This document shows positions 1-10,599 of a stretch of DNA of 64,000 bases, piece after piece. The notes under the pieces were generated by a model. The model was not told the DNA's origin. It saw only the letters and a list, made by a program, of their open reading frames with translations, and made no database searches. This DNA comes from Athripsodes cinereus (taxonomy: Eukaryota; Arthropoda; Insecta; Trichoptera; Leptoceridae): positions 14,423,237 to 14,487,236 of the forward strand of contig OX388307.1 of NCBI GenBank assembly GCA_947579605.1, written 5' to 3'. Position 1 is the first letter of the stretch. Each line of letters begins with the position of its first letter. A program made the position numbers and the translations under genes.

Positions 1-1
1 A

Positions 2-94
2 GGAGATGACTCTGATGATGAAGACATGAACGCAGCTCCACCAGTGAATGATATATATCGAATCAGACAACAAAAAAAGCATAATTCTGCTTAA
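2..94 (+). CDS. C-terminal end of an unrecognised protein (partial)
   Basis: From position 2 the plus strand reads 30 codons to a TAA at 92-94. The peptide opens with an acidic stretch (GDDSDDED) and ends with a basic tail (IYRIRQQKK then HNSA). An acidic patch followed by a basic C-terminus is common in nuclear proteins, but I do not recognise the family. The upstream part lies outside the window, so I cannot say whether base 2 is inside an exon or near a splice acceptor. An AATAAA-type signal near 373 could end its transcript. The main weakness is the short length. Confidence 0.45.
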   Translation, partial: GDDSDDEDMNAAPPVNDIYRIRQQKKHNSA

Positions 95-179
95 TTTACA
101 AATTGACTGTTGTGCAACCAATGTAATAGTGATAAATGTTTATTATGTAATTATGTGTGCATAAGAAAGTTTGCTGGCT

Positions 180-222
180 ACATCACCTGTGGGATATACC
201 ATGATGGTATAGTAGTAGTAAA
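180..222 (+). repeat. 3' tail of repeat family B
   Basis: A short match to the 3' end of a dispersed family also found at 12393-12515, 38858-38996 and elsewhere: gtgggatataccatgatgg followed by tagtagtagta. The TAG-repeat tail resembles that of the LINE at 33150-34523. Confidence 0.5.
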
Positions 223-589
223 AAAGACCACCAAATAGGAATATAACTTAATATAGGAAAAATATTTAGTCTGTAAAAAATATTTACAATTATTTAATTT
301 ACATATTTTGGGTTGATAGAAAGGTAATTATAAATGCACATGTTCTATATATTGTTAGAATGCATATGATTAATAAAATTATATTAATTGACTATAATTT
401 TTATTTTATTTAGATTAATTTATTGTATTAAAGCTCTTTGTTAGGTAGGTTTTTTTTTGCATAATCATATGGTACTATTCAACAATGTATCAAATCACAA
501 TAATCGAAAAAATAAATTAAATGTAGCTTTGTCATGCTCAAATCTTGATTAAATATTTATGTAAGAAAAAAATTCTTTGAACATATTCA

Positions 590-840
590 TACCCTTTGCT
601 ATCTTTTTCACTTCCACTGACAATTGTTTAGCACCATTTGGTAAAATTAAGCGACGTTACAAGCAAAAAATGCAGTTTTTGGACATCTCGAATGAACATC
701 ATCTCCCAAGCTGGCCACATTTAAATTTAGCTGCCCAAAATTTCAAGATGATAAATGATGGTGGAGAGTCCCCATACATAGCATCCAATTCATCTTTGAT
801 TTGCGTATACCTTTCAACAAGTATTTAATGAAAGCTCGAT
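590..840 (-). pseudogene. mariner-like transposase N-terminal remnant
   Basis: Read on the minus strand, this stretch gives IKDELDAMYGDSPPSF followed by LKFWAAKFKCGQ, then in other frames DDVHSR and CPKTA. This matches the order of the N-terminal helix-turn-helix region of mariner transposases (EL-AVYGDSAPS, FWAAEF, DDERSGRPKTA). Frames shift and stops interrupt it, so it is a dead fragment. The plus-strand open frame over the same bases is a shadow. Confidence 0.6.
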
Positions 841-1430
841 CCTTGATTTTTTTCCATTTTCACACTAACACTCACATTGACTCATTCAAATGATTGCCAA
901 ACAACAATTGCCCATTAAAAAAGGCAGAAATTTAGGTAAATACCTGTCAAAAGATGCACAACCACATTCTCTAGCTTTTAGTGAGGAGTGCCGCTGCAGC
1001 TTCACTTTAAAGTTGGAAACTTTTCAAACCACCCTTAAAAAAGAGGAGTGCAGAAAAAATCAAAACTTGTTGCAGACCAATCCAATAGATTGTAACACAC
1101 TATGTAATTATATATCTATGAGTTAACCTATTTCTTATGTATGTACTCTGTATGGTTTTAAATTATCTCATTAGAGATTTATAAAACAGATAACTATATA
1201 CATAGGTAATTTCATTTATTTGTTTGTTCATCTATAGGTAGAAGGGAGCAAAAATGCCAAGAGGCAATAAAAATGTAGAATACATTTTGAAATAAGAAAG
1301 TCCGAATACACACACCTACATCATTCTATGTATGGTATTGTATAATGTGTTAACAACTTAGCATTTAGTATTAATATTAAAATGATAAGAGTTAAACACT
1401 GTTACTTTCACTTATATAAATTTTTATTTT

Positions 1431-1467
1431 GGCAGAGGCCTTTCGGACTTAGTCCATCGTCAGTGCC
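1431..1467 (-). ncRNA. hammerhead ribozyme-like motif (left arm)
   Basis: This is the minus-strand copy of the motif described at 1761-1797, sitting in the left inverted arm. Stem I (GGCA with TGCC), core CTGACGA, stem II (GGAC/GTCC), GAAA and the GGCC palindrome are all retained. It is identical to the right-arm copy over this stretch. Confidence 0.7.
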
Positions 1468-1489
1468 ATTCAGAAGCAACAGTGTGATG

Positions 1490-1640
1490 TCAGAAATGGC
1501 CGATCATTGTATAGAATTTAACCATAATTTCAACTCTAATAATGTTAGTTTAATTCAAAAATGTAACAAGGGTCTCAAAATGAATTTATTAGAATACATC
1601 GCTATCCAAAAATCTAGAAAAAGAAAAAATAATAAATATA
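1490..1640 (+). pseudogene. GIY-YIG endonuclease C-terminal remnant (Penelope-like)
   Basis: The open frame reads MADHCIEFNHNFN, then VSLIQKCNKGLKMNLLEYI and AIQKSRK. The pattern of a His after Asp, a second His in NHNF, a Lys-rich KG-K-N segment and the LLE glutamate is what I know from the end of Penelope-like GIY-YIG (Uri) endonucleases. The reverse transcriptase and the first half of the nuclease are missing, so it cannot be active. It runs on into a Pro/His-rich tail encoded by the pyrimidine tract at 1655-1715. Confidence 0.6.
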
Positions 1641-1760
1641 CAAGTACTCAACTCTCCACTCACCCTCCTTCTCACTACCACCCCCACCCCTCCCACACTT
1701 CCCCTCCCCCTACTTTGTACCTAGCTTAAGTCTGTATTTTGTTTTAGTTTCTAAGTTGAC

Positions 1761-1797
1761 GGCACTGACGATGGACTAAGTCCGAAAGGCCTCTGCC
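1761..1797 (+). ncRNA. hammerhead ribozyme-like motif (right arm)
   Basis: Elements in order: stem I 5' strand GGCA (1761-1764), core CTGACGA (1765-1771), one extra T, stem II GGAC (1773-1776), loop TAA, GTCC (1780-1783), GAAA (1784-1787), palindromic stem III GGCC (1788-1791), then TC, and stem I 3' strand TGCC (1794-1797). This is the conserved hammerhead layout, with cleavage predicted after C1793. The extra U before stem II is unusual. The loopless stem III would need dimerisation, as known for short-stem-III hammerheads. Activity is inferred, not shown. Confidence 0.72.
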
Positions 1798-1979
1798 AAA
1801 ATAAAAATTTATATAAGTGAAAGTAACAGTGTTTAACTCTTATCATTTTAATATTAATAAAAATGAACTTTCATAAGGTTACCACCGAAAAAATAGAATA
1901 CATATTAGCATTTAGTCTTTAATCTTAGTATGAGAATAAAAAAAAAACTTTTTATTGTAGATTAATTTAAAATGTATCA

Positions 1980-3430
1980 TATCAATTAGGCGTAGGTACT
2001 ATGCTTTATGTTGCACTGTATAATTATATACAAACTGCTAGTTTCCAACCGTATAATAGTTTCCTAGGACTAAAATTGGACATGCAGATAAAAGCATTTT
2101 TATTAATTTAGGTGAAATAATATGTAATGAAAAGAAAAATATTAAAATTTGACAGTAGGATAGTTTTTAGAAAAAACAAATAGAAACTCCACAATCTCCA
2201 CATGAAACGACATTCAATTTACACGATATGCCATTGAGTTAGAAATGGGTTTGGTCGGGTTTCTGTTTACAAGCCAAGTGCTCAATGATATTTTCCCAGC
2301 TTTGGGATTGTCGATGGTTATCTAATCATTCTCGATTTCTTGTCTATGCTAATTTACCTACTTATTTTTGACGTTTAGGAAAATTGTTTTGGGTATGTCG
2401 GTAAAGTAAGTTTTATGCTGGAATTATGTTGATAAATTACGATTTATTAATGAATACGGCATTGTTTGCTAATTAGGTTTGTGCTTGTTGGAGCGATCAC
2501 TAAACTTTTTTGAAATTCAATCAAATTAATGGATAATTATAACCGTAGGATTAATAATTAACAATGTAATTCAACATTGAAAGTGTTATAAATGTTTTTA
2601 CAAAATGATGTTTGAATTGGACTATAATTTTTGTTAAACTTACCCTCATTAAAGGATTATTCACTGATATAAAAAATGTGAGTATTATAACAGCTATTAA
2701 TAAGCCTACACATAGTGAAAATGGTATAATATTTACCTGGCGTTGTATGGTCTCTACAAGAACAATCGATTAATTTTTCAATTTCGACGAAGCACGAATT
2801 ATAGCTTTTTTAATATCTTAACTACATTAGGTTTTATATTACAGCTGTTATTAAGTTTTGATGTAGTAAATATTGTCACACGGAGATGATTTTTTTTCAA
2901 TCTAGATACGCACTACTTTTGCGCGGTTTTTAAATGTTTAAATGTCTGTTTCAGTAAGGTAGTACGGGAAATATTTCCATCTCAAATAGTATATACTTCT
3001 ACTTATCTAATTGTAAAATTATATTCATTTACCTGCTGCATTTTCGTTTCTAGAGTCAATAATTCGTCATCGTTCACAGTCATGTTTACTCTGAATCCCA
3101 ACCGAGGAGTTAATTAAGTCAAACAAATTACCACGTCATGTCCCCTTAATACGAAAATACTGTGTACCAGTTCCTAATCTACTCGTTCTGTAATAATTCA
3201 GCATTCCAAGTTTCCTAGGTAAATCAGGTTTTTAGGACCAGCTAGCGAGGTGCATCACGTATGTAGTTTTTATTTTTGACCTTGACCTTTGATAGAATTT
3301 AAAGTTTTTCAAAACTCATGGGAAGTGAAATATGATCCATTATTATTTTTCTTCCATTACTCTTGCAAAATGTTTACGCTTCTATGAGTAATATTCTGAT
3401 CGATTTGTTATCAAATTCATAAAATAAAAC
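1980..3430. other. intergenic, nothing recognised
   Basis: AT-rich sequence with stops in all frames. I saw no gene, RNA or clear repeat here. Confidence 0.5.
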
Positions 3431-3432
3431 AT

Positions 3433-3596
3433 CACGATCGCCATAGACATGTTAATTACGCCTACGACGATACTCGCGTAGCGGTTAGTTGCGTGTTTTG
3501 ACACGGTTATACGCCACGTGTTTTCAACCAACGAGAGCGTGCGGCTTGACATCGCGCGACATCATTCCCACCAACGAGAACACTCCGTTCCGTAAC
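3433..3596. promoter_or_regulatory. CpG-dense segment, possible promoter
   Basis: About two dozen CG dinucleotides fall in about 160 bp (runs such as cgcgtagcgg and catcgcgcgacatc), while the flanks have almost none. In an AT-rich insect genome such a patch can mark an unmethylated promoter. It lies 10 kb upstream of the first visible ACC exon, so a far-upstream ACC start is possible. No TATA or initiator could be assigned. Confidence 0.25.
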
Positions 3597-3644
3597 TAGT
3601 TGGAATTATGTCGTAGTCATTTTGAAGAATCCGTCTGTTTACGG

Positions 3645-3988
3645 CATGGGTGTCTAAACTTTGACCATACGAGGGCCACATTGCAAAAAAAAATATATGC
3701 TGGGCCGCACATAAATATTTTTTCAACAAATGGAAATAAAATTAACTATATACCTATATGTAGTTCTATTAAAATAAAATAACTTCTTTTTATTATATTT
3801 ATTTTATTTGAATTATATATACCGATGTAAAATTAATGCGATGGGTGGATTTGCTTTTGTTGAACAAGCAAATCGATGAAAAACATTGCAAAAATGAAAA
3901 ATATTGCAAACATTAATTTTTTTAGTAGAAATAAGCAAATTTAAATATTTTCATAATTTGAGTTTGGGCCGCACTTTAGACAAGCATG
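3645..3988. mobile_element. hAT-like MITE with 8-bp target duplication
   Basis: A 344-bp element flanked on both sides by the 8-bp direct repeat gtttacgg (3637-3644 and 3989-3996). Its ends are imperfect inverted repeats: catgggtgtctaaact at the left, catgcttgtctaaag read inward from the right, with gggcca and gggccg boxes just inside. Eight-base duplications and short termini are hallmarks of hAT transposons. No coding capacity, so it is non-autonomous. Confidence 0.75.
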
Positions 3989-4419
3989 GTTTACGGCATA
4001 CATACGGCGTCATCTGTTTACTAGGGCGTTTTATAAATGACGAAAGCATTCAGGCATATAACAATTTTCCGAGGCGTTTTACAAAATGACTAGTCATATT
4101 GTAAAATATTAGTTATATTTTTCACCATCACATGCTGCTGCGTATAAAAAAACATTAACGGAGAACATAGGATTGTGCGAGTCTTGAAATATTAGTTCCG
4201 ATGTATGTCTATGGTTCCGATTCTGTTTATTATATTCACATTACATATTTTTAATGGTTGGCTGGAAGAAGTCCGCCATTTGACAGATTTTTATTTATTA
4301 TGTGTTTATACAATATTTTGATTATGGTCTGTTGATAAAGTCTTGTTATTATTAAGTTTGCAGCGACGTAGGCCCTCTACGCATTGAAATTGCATGATCA
4401 TTTTTTTTATTTCGTAATA

Positions 4420-4937
4420 CAGTCGATTCCACTTAATTGGGAAACATCGGAACTTGAGCATTTTGTCCCAATTAAGCGAATTTCACATTTTTTTTAAATA
4501 ATTTATTTGGTTTTGGCAACTAATGCCATTAACCAGTAATATATACCTACATAAAATTAAACAATTCATATTTTTTCCAATTATTTTATTTTATAAACTC
4601 TTGGAAACTGTAAATTACTATAAATTATCATATAAATTACAAATATGTAGTATAAACTTTTAAGAAAAAAAGAAGTACTAGTTAAAATAATAAATAGGTA
4701 GGTACATACAATTTAATTCAGTGCAAAAAATGAGTCAAATGTAGTCTGTCTTTTGTTTTTGTAACATTTCACTTCTACAAAATCTTAAATTTACTGTCCC
4801 AATTAAGCGGAATATTGTCCCAATTAAACATATAAACTTATTATTGGTTTCTTGGTTTGGTTTCTGTTCTTTGAGATTTGTCCCAAATAAGCGGCTGTCC
4901 CAATTAAGCGGCTGTCCCAATTAAGCGGAATCGACTG
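4420..4937. mobile_element. Tigger/pogo-like MITE with TA duplication
   Basis: The termini cagtcgattccacttaa and its inverted partner ending aatcgactg are flanked by TA on both sides (4418-4419 and 4938-4939). This end sequence resembles Tigger/pogo (Tc1-mariner superfamily) termini. Inside, the box tgtcccaattaagcgg occurs repeatedly near 4465, 4796, 4815, 4878, 4896 and 4914, mostly as near-tandem copies at the right end. At 518 bp with no transposase it is non-autonomous. Confidence 0.8.
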
Positions 4938-5034
4938 TAATTAAAACTACAATCATTATTAAAAATAGAACAATTATAATTCGATGGTATTCTATTCTCC
5001 TCAAGGCCATCCACTCGTTTGCGAGATATTTAGG

Positions 5035-5059
5035 ATTCGATGGTATAATACCATCGAAT
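5035..5059. repeat. short palindrome
   Basis: Two 12-bp arms (attcgatggtat and ataccatcgaat) are separated by one base. It precedes an (ATA)n tract and sits just 5' of the LINE fragment that begins near 5110. Confidence 0.5.
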
Positions 5060-5109
5060 AATAATAATAATAGTACCTAAAATTACACCATATAATTACA
5101 CCATATAAT

Positions 5110-5830
5110 ATTCCACTCTCGCTCAAACTGAGTATACTTATAGACATAATCATGTCGCAAAAATTATACATCAAAATTTAGCTATTAAACATAATCTTTT
5201 AAACTCAAATAATGTAATACCTTATTTTAAATACAACCCGGAACCGGTTTTAGAAAATCAAAATTATAGGCTCTATTATGATAAAACCATAATAACAGAT
5301 AGACAAATACATCATAATAGACCCGATTTAGTATTACATGATAAACGTAATAAAATAACGTACCTAATCGACATCGCTGTTCCAAATACACATAATATAC
5401 AAACAACCGTCGCTGAAAAAATACGTAAATATACAGAACTAGCAGGAGAAATAAAAAATATTTGGCATTCTAGGTCCGTTTATATAATACCTTTAGTCAT
5501 GTCAGCTACAGGGGTAACTCCGAAATCTTTAATAAATAATTTACAAAAATTAGATTTACCGGTTAATTTGTACATTAAAATTCAAAAATCTATTATAATA
5601 AACACTTGTAATATTGTAAAAAAGTTTTTGAACACAGATATTTCAGGCACAATGCTGGTATTTTGATCCCGCGTTTTGAGCCTAATCCTTTGATATCCTG
5701 TATATCTGGATAGGTGAATTTTTCCCGGCATTAGACTGTTAAGTTTTTGTGTGATCATGACTGATCATATGGAGACTTATCTGGTTGTACAATGCTGAGA
5801 AGTGTGGATGGCAATTCTGCCGCCGCGTAA
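5110..5830 (+). pseudogene. RLE-type LINE, 3' fragment (copy 1)
   Basis: Open frames read NPEPVLENQNYRLYYD, then HHNRPDLVLHD, YLIDIAVPNTHNIQTTVAEK and RKYTELAGEI. The RPD...D...K spacing is the restriction-like endonuclease found at the C-terminus of R2/R4-group LINEs. The fragment lacks reverse transcriptase, so it is 5'-truncated. Copy 2 lies in opposite orientation at 17591-19375, and both share the 3' end atggcaattctgccgc. Clade (R4/Dong or Utopia-like) is a guess. Confidence 0.72.
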
Positions 5831-5989
5831 AAAAATATACTAAGTACTGCAATAATGATTTAAACACGGCATAACGTACAAGCGGCACAAGCGTAAGGTA
5901 GCCAGTTGACTAATTGCATGCAATAAACCATAAAGTTGGTATTTTATTTATTTATTCATTATTTACTGTACTATGATCACAGTGCATAC

Positions 5990-6350
5990 AATTTTATAGA
6001 GAAACTAGCTGACCAGGCAAACGTTGTTTTGCCATAATATACATTATATCTCGACTGGAGTTGAAAATGATTGAATTACTAATATTGCTATTAAAAAATA
6101 GGAGTTAATGGTAGAAGGAGTTAATGGGTCTGTGTGGCCTCCTGAAAGTGAAAATACCTCACCATAAAAAAATAAAAAATTGACCAAAAGTTAAAAAATA
6201 AAATCGGAGTGGACCACCCTTAACTTTTAGGGGTATGAAAAATAGATGTTGGCCGATTCTCAGACCTATCTGATAAGCACACAAAATTTCATCAAAATCG
6301 GTCCAGCCGTTTCGGAGTATGATAACAAACACCGTGGACACGAGAATTTG
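5990..6350 (+). repeat. dispersed repeat (ctagctgacc type)
   Basis: It starts with gaaactagctgaccaggcaa and contains aaatttcatcaaaatcggtc followed by cagccgtttcggag, strings I associate with very abundant insect interspersed repeats. The short minus-strand open frame here is not a gene. Confidence 0.4.
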
Positions 6351-8430
6351 AAATATTAGACTAATTTTAATTTTATAGTTTTTTTTGATGAGTTATCAAA
6401 AGATTAGAGAATCTCAGACCCTGAATCGTACTTCAAAGTCAATATGTACTATCGCTGTTTAGATATTTTCAATTCTCAAGCTAAACAAAGATTTTAGAGC
6501 CTCTGTGACCTGAGTAGGTACCTAATATGTTTGAAGCGTACAACTGAAGAAACTTATTTTTTCAAACTAAATAATAAAAAGGATGCCGGAAAACTGTTTG
6601 TTGAATACAGTAAAGACATGTCAGTTGATCTTTATGAACAATGAATTGTTTTGAAAACAAGTTTAAAATCTGAAATTAAAAAAAATCATTCCATTAAGGA
6701 ACTTTTGGAATTACGGCTAATAAAACTCAAAAGCTTTACATTAAGTTTTTCGGAGGTAATATGCTTTCTATTCTTGTTCTTTCTGGTAACAACCGTGTTT
6801 CAACTGCAACGTATATGTCTTTCATCTGTTGTGTACCATGTAAATAAATAAATAAACAGCTGAAAAAAGTTTTTCAAAATTAAAACTGATAAACAACATG
6901 TATGGACTGTTATGGGACAGGAAGGGTGAGAATCAAATTAAACTTGTCACTATTTGTCTATAGAGGCAGAAAATTTAGAAAACTGAAATCATTTTGCAGC
7001 GATGATTGATTCAATAAATAAGTTCGCCAAAAAAAAGGCTAGAAAAGTATATATTAATGGAATTGTTTGACCAGCTTAGTTCCTAGGAGCATTAATAATT
7101 GTAAATAATGAACTATATTTACTTATTTGTTTCACATTATTTAATAACTTGGAATTATATATGCTCTTAATTGTGCAATAATGTTTATTAATACTTTTTA
7201 ATATTTGAAAGAGCATTCGCCCCCTCCCTAGACGTTAATCAATCTCAAATTTCAGATTAATTTATTTCCTCAAATTTTTTCCTTGATTATTTTTGCCTCG
7301 ATTGATGCATGTATTATCTCATCGAGAGCATTTTGTCTTAATTTTTGTTGTGTTTATTTTAGTTGGAACATAATTTATGTAGTAAAATAATTTAACAAAC
7401 TTCACTGGCTGTATTGTAAACCTTATAATATTCAAGTTGTGCTGCGTGATCTGTAATAGCTGTTTTTTTGTATTATATTAATAAAATAATAAATAATAAA
7501 ATATATAAGCTGATTCTAATTCAATGCGAGCGTTTTTTTTTCTTTTATAAAAATCTTTACCCTTCATTTGGTTCACCCAACAAGTTTTAATACAGGGCCC
7601 GTCTACGGCACGCTACGTCACTGCTCCATGTATTTCAACATCGTATGGCAGCTTGAAGGGCTTGCATGTGTCTACTACTCTTTGATGCTACCACAGAAAA
7701 AATAATAATATTTGGAATCAAATAATCATTGGAATAGTTATTTCTTAACTGAAAATTGCCATATTTTTTAATTCATCACTTTTAATTATAAAGATATCAA
7801 AAATCTCCCATGGTCATATGTGTTATTATAAATATTTGTGATAATTAAATGATCACTTCATAACACGAATATTTTTCGCAAAAAGAATTACAAGTTTCTC
7901 ATGTAATAATTGATTATTCCGGAATCATTTTCTTTTTATTTCAGTCTATACAATATAATAGTGAAATTCTATAACACTAATCACATAGTTTGCATAGCTT
8001 GACATTTTTGTACGACAATTTAATATATTACTTATTAAGAGGTACACATTTTAATTATTTTATTATCACGTATATTTTGTTGATGTTTGTTTACCTTTAT
8101 CAACAACATAAGTACCTATCTACGGCACGCTTATACCACGCAAGACTTATAGGTGATAAGTCTTTAGAGATCAACAGTTTATCGGAATTTATTAATCAAC
8201 ATAAAATCAGGAGTGCAAAATATATTTAATGTTATATATTTAAAAAAAAATTATTTACTTAACAATAACTAAAGATTTTCTAGAGACTAAACTAGGGGAG
8301 GGGAAATAGTTAAATTTGGAATTCCCTTTATTTCACCTATGTGTTTGTACGTATTTCAAAAAAGCTATATTTTATAGATTTGATTTTACCGGTGTTAACG
8401 CTGTGAAGGTAGAAATTGATAAAAACGAGT
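6351..8430. other. intergenic, nothing recognised
   Basis: AT-rich; only short chance open frames (for example 7990-8229, strongly hydrophobic and without codon or family signal). Confidence 0.4.
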
Positions 8431-8439
8431 AAAAATTCA

Positions 8440-8530
8440 AAAAACACTGTTTACTATCGCTGTTTATTTTTGTTTAACGTCAGAGGCCTTTCGGAACTAG
8501 TCTCTGTTTAGTGTCTGACTGTTAAACTTT
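8440..8530 (-). repeat. solo Penelope-like terminal repeat with decayed hammerhead
   Basis: Read on the minus strand, the parts GTCA, GAAAGGCCTC, TGAC and GTTAAAC, followed by agtaaacagtgttttttgaa, match the arms at 1761-1859 and 48900-49020. Stem I (GTTTAAC then GTCA) and the GGCC stem III remain. The core that should read CTGANGA is changed (near CTAAACA) and stem II no longer pairs, so it should not cleave. Confidence 0.5.
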
Positions 8531-8902
8531 ACTTTTACTTGTAATTGTTCATATGTATATAAATGTACTCAGAATATCCTTCAGCTCCAAATCATTACTG
8601 TGTTGTTTAAATCTACACAGTAAAATATTGTATAGTGATTTATATTATTGTACTTATTTAATTTATTTTGATTATCAGTGATGTGAGCTCAGTTCTATTG
8701 ACATTGTGATCCCTCTGTGTAAATCAGTTTGAGCAAATAAATAAGTACACACACATACATACTTCCTTGGAGCCGATTTACTATCCGATTCATGTACCCG
8801 ATATGTCTACCTACCTATTGCCTGTAAGTAATAGTATTAAGTGATAGTAACATTCAGAGGAAGGGAACCTTTATCTGATGATATTTTTATTTTAACGGTT
8901 GT

Positions 8903-8984
8903 ATATATAACGGTGTATAAGGTTGTATTTGGGGTTATAACAAAAACCCAGATATATCTTTTTTTAAAAAAAAAAAAACAGGAA
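8903..8984 (+). repeat. 3' part of tRNA-derived SINE
   Basis: Matches the tail of the SINE at 50541-50735: ggtgtataaggttgtattt, then acccagatatatcttttttt and an A-run. The tRNA-like head is missing. Confidence 0.55.
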
Positions 8985-9029
8985 CAATACCAATTCCCTA
9001 AATGAGCTTGCTATTGTCATTTTTCTATA

Positions 9030-9600
9030 CTGTGTTGCTTTCTCAATGCTGACGGCCGAGACCTGCTAACTGCTTTGCCTCTTCTCTACACGATTGATTA
9101 TAGTCTTGTTCTTTTCTTCTATCCAGTCTTCGAACTGTGTCTCTCGATTGAGGATCTGAGGTTCTACCAACAGCCACATCTGTATTTTACACTTATAAAA
9201 TTCTCGTTTATGCCTCATCATCATCTCCGTCGGCCCCTCAATCCTGAGAATCGTGACCATCATGCTTCGTTCTGTAGACCATCTGTCTCCATCATGAGCG
9301 ATCCTCCGCCATGTGCATTGCCTCGTGTAGTGAGCTCTGTGTGGCCTCCTTAATTTGGCCGCTCCGTTTATGCCTAATTTGTTTTAAAAATAACCCTGAA
9401 ATAATCTATCAAGTATGTTATATCAGCTGACAATGAGTAGACATGATTCCAGAATATTATTTCTTCTTCTTCGCCCACGTCTTTACCCCATTTATTTGGG
9501 GTCGGCTCTACTAGTCCTCATCCTCCAAGTTCTCCGGTCCCCTGCATCCTCTGAACGCAGCTCTAGCTGCCTCCCTCAGTTCCCTGGCAATTGTAAAATA
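9030..9600. repeat. interspersed repeat block, unclassified
   Basis: This stretch is clearly richer in GC than its surroundings. It contains tgacggccgagacctgctaa and tatttggggtcggctct, which look like worn LINE or other retroelement sequence. Short open frames exist on both strands (9066-9353) but are antisense to each other and I assign no protein. Confidence 0.35.
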
Positions 9601-10507
9601 TTATTTATGCGTACAAAATCATCAAGTTTTTTCCCCGAAGTAATTGCCTACATATGTCGATATCATTCAGGTTTAGTCTTTCTGAGGTAAACGGCACATA
9701 CATATCTACCTACATTTTTGATGTGTAATTAATTCAATATGTAAGTACTAACACAATCATATTCGTAATAATTATAATTATGCACTTTACATATACGTTG
9801 TAATTATTATATATTTACATACTTACGTACGTAATACCTATTCGTTTTGTAATAATTTCACAATCATATAATATTATTTGGGGCTGTATCGATGAATTAT
9901 TAATTATTTTATATTTAGTACTATGTCGTGTACTTGTACGATTGACAATGAGGTGGTCACAGTTAGTTTGAAAGTGTTATTTATGATAGTTAGCATCGAA
10001 CTCATTTCACGGTCATAAAAAAGTTGATAAGTAACGTAGTTGAATAGTTCCTTGAGTTATCCCGGTTTTCTTCATTTTAACTGATTTTATGTTTTTATTT
10101 TATTATTTACAGTACATTGGGTATGATATAAATCAATTCATATTATTTTTCTTGTTAGTTATCGCCTTGTCTTGCATGTTTTGGATCACCTTTTTGTAGC
10201 TTTCAGTGGTACCGCCGAAATCATTTTCAGGACGTGAAGTCATAATAACTCACAAGTTTTATAGATTTTCATAGGTATGATGTATTTCATATACACCGAG
10301 AGTTAAAACAATTACAAATAATTAGAACTGCTTATTTACTATATTTTTATCATATAAAATACCTACAATATTTTAGCAATAATTTGTTTCCAAACTCCGA
10401 ACGATAAAATGTAGTTTAGGTTGTGTGAATACTTCCAGATTGTGATTATTTAGGAAAAACATTCCATGGAGTAATGTAGCCAAATAGATATTTTTTCTAA
10501 AGTTATA

Positions 10508-10583
10508 AGTGTCATTCCTCACCGGGACGCCATAGCGACGTAGCCGGGAACGTCACCATGGCGTCCCGGTGAGGGATGGCACT
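10508..10583. repeat. GC-rich perfect hairpin
   Basis: Two 26-nt arms (10508-10533 and 10558-10583) pair over their full length; the two differing positions would be G-U pairs in RNA. The arms contain caccgggacgccat. The 24-nt loop holds its own GACGT/ACGTC stem. It stands out in AT-rich DNA. It may be a very small MITE or a transcribed hairpin. Confidence 0.6.
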
Positions 10584-10599
10584 AAACCTGAATCTAGGT

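Larger units (their letters stand above)
1369..1859 (+). mobile_element. mini Penelope-like element with inverted terminal repeats
   Basis: Two nearly perfect 99-bp inverted arms (1369-1467 and 1761-1859) flank about 290 bp. The interior on the plus strand encodes the end of a GIY-YIG-type endonuclease (see 1490-1640), followed by a pyrimidine-rich stretch. Each arm carries a hammerhead-like motif pointing outward. Penelope-like elements are known to have GIY-YIG endonucleases, terminal repeats that can be inverted, and hammerhead ribozymes; the assignment rests on all three. The bases just after the right arm (aaatgaactttcata) recur after the arm of the element at 48599-49063. No target-site duplication was recognised. 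Confidence 0.72.

Noticed and set aside
577..828. 83-codon plus-strand frame
   Set aside because: Antisense to a mariner transposase remnant that explains the open frame.
7990..8229. 79-codon hydrophobic frame
   Set aside because: AT-rich chance frame without a family signal.
9066..9353. Overlapping frames on both strands near 9.1-9.3 kb
   Set aside because: Overlapping antisense frames within repeat-like sequence; no protein family seen.
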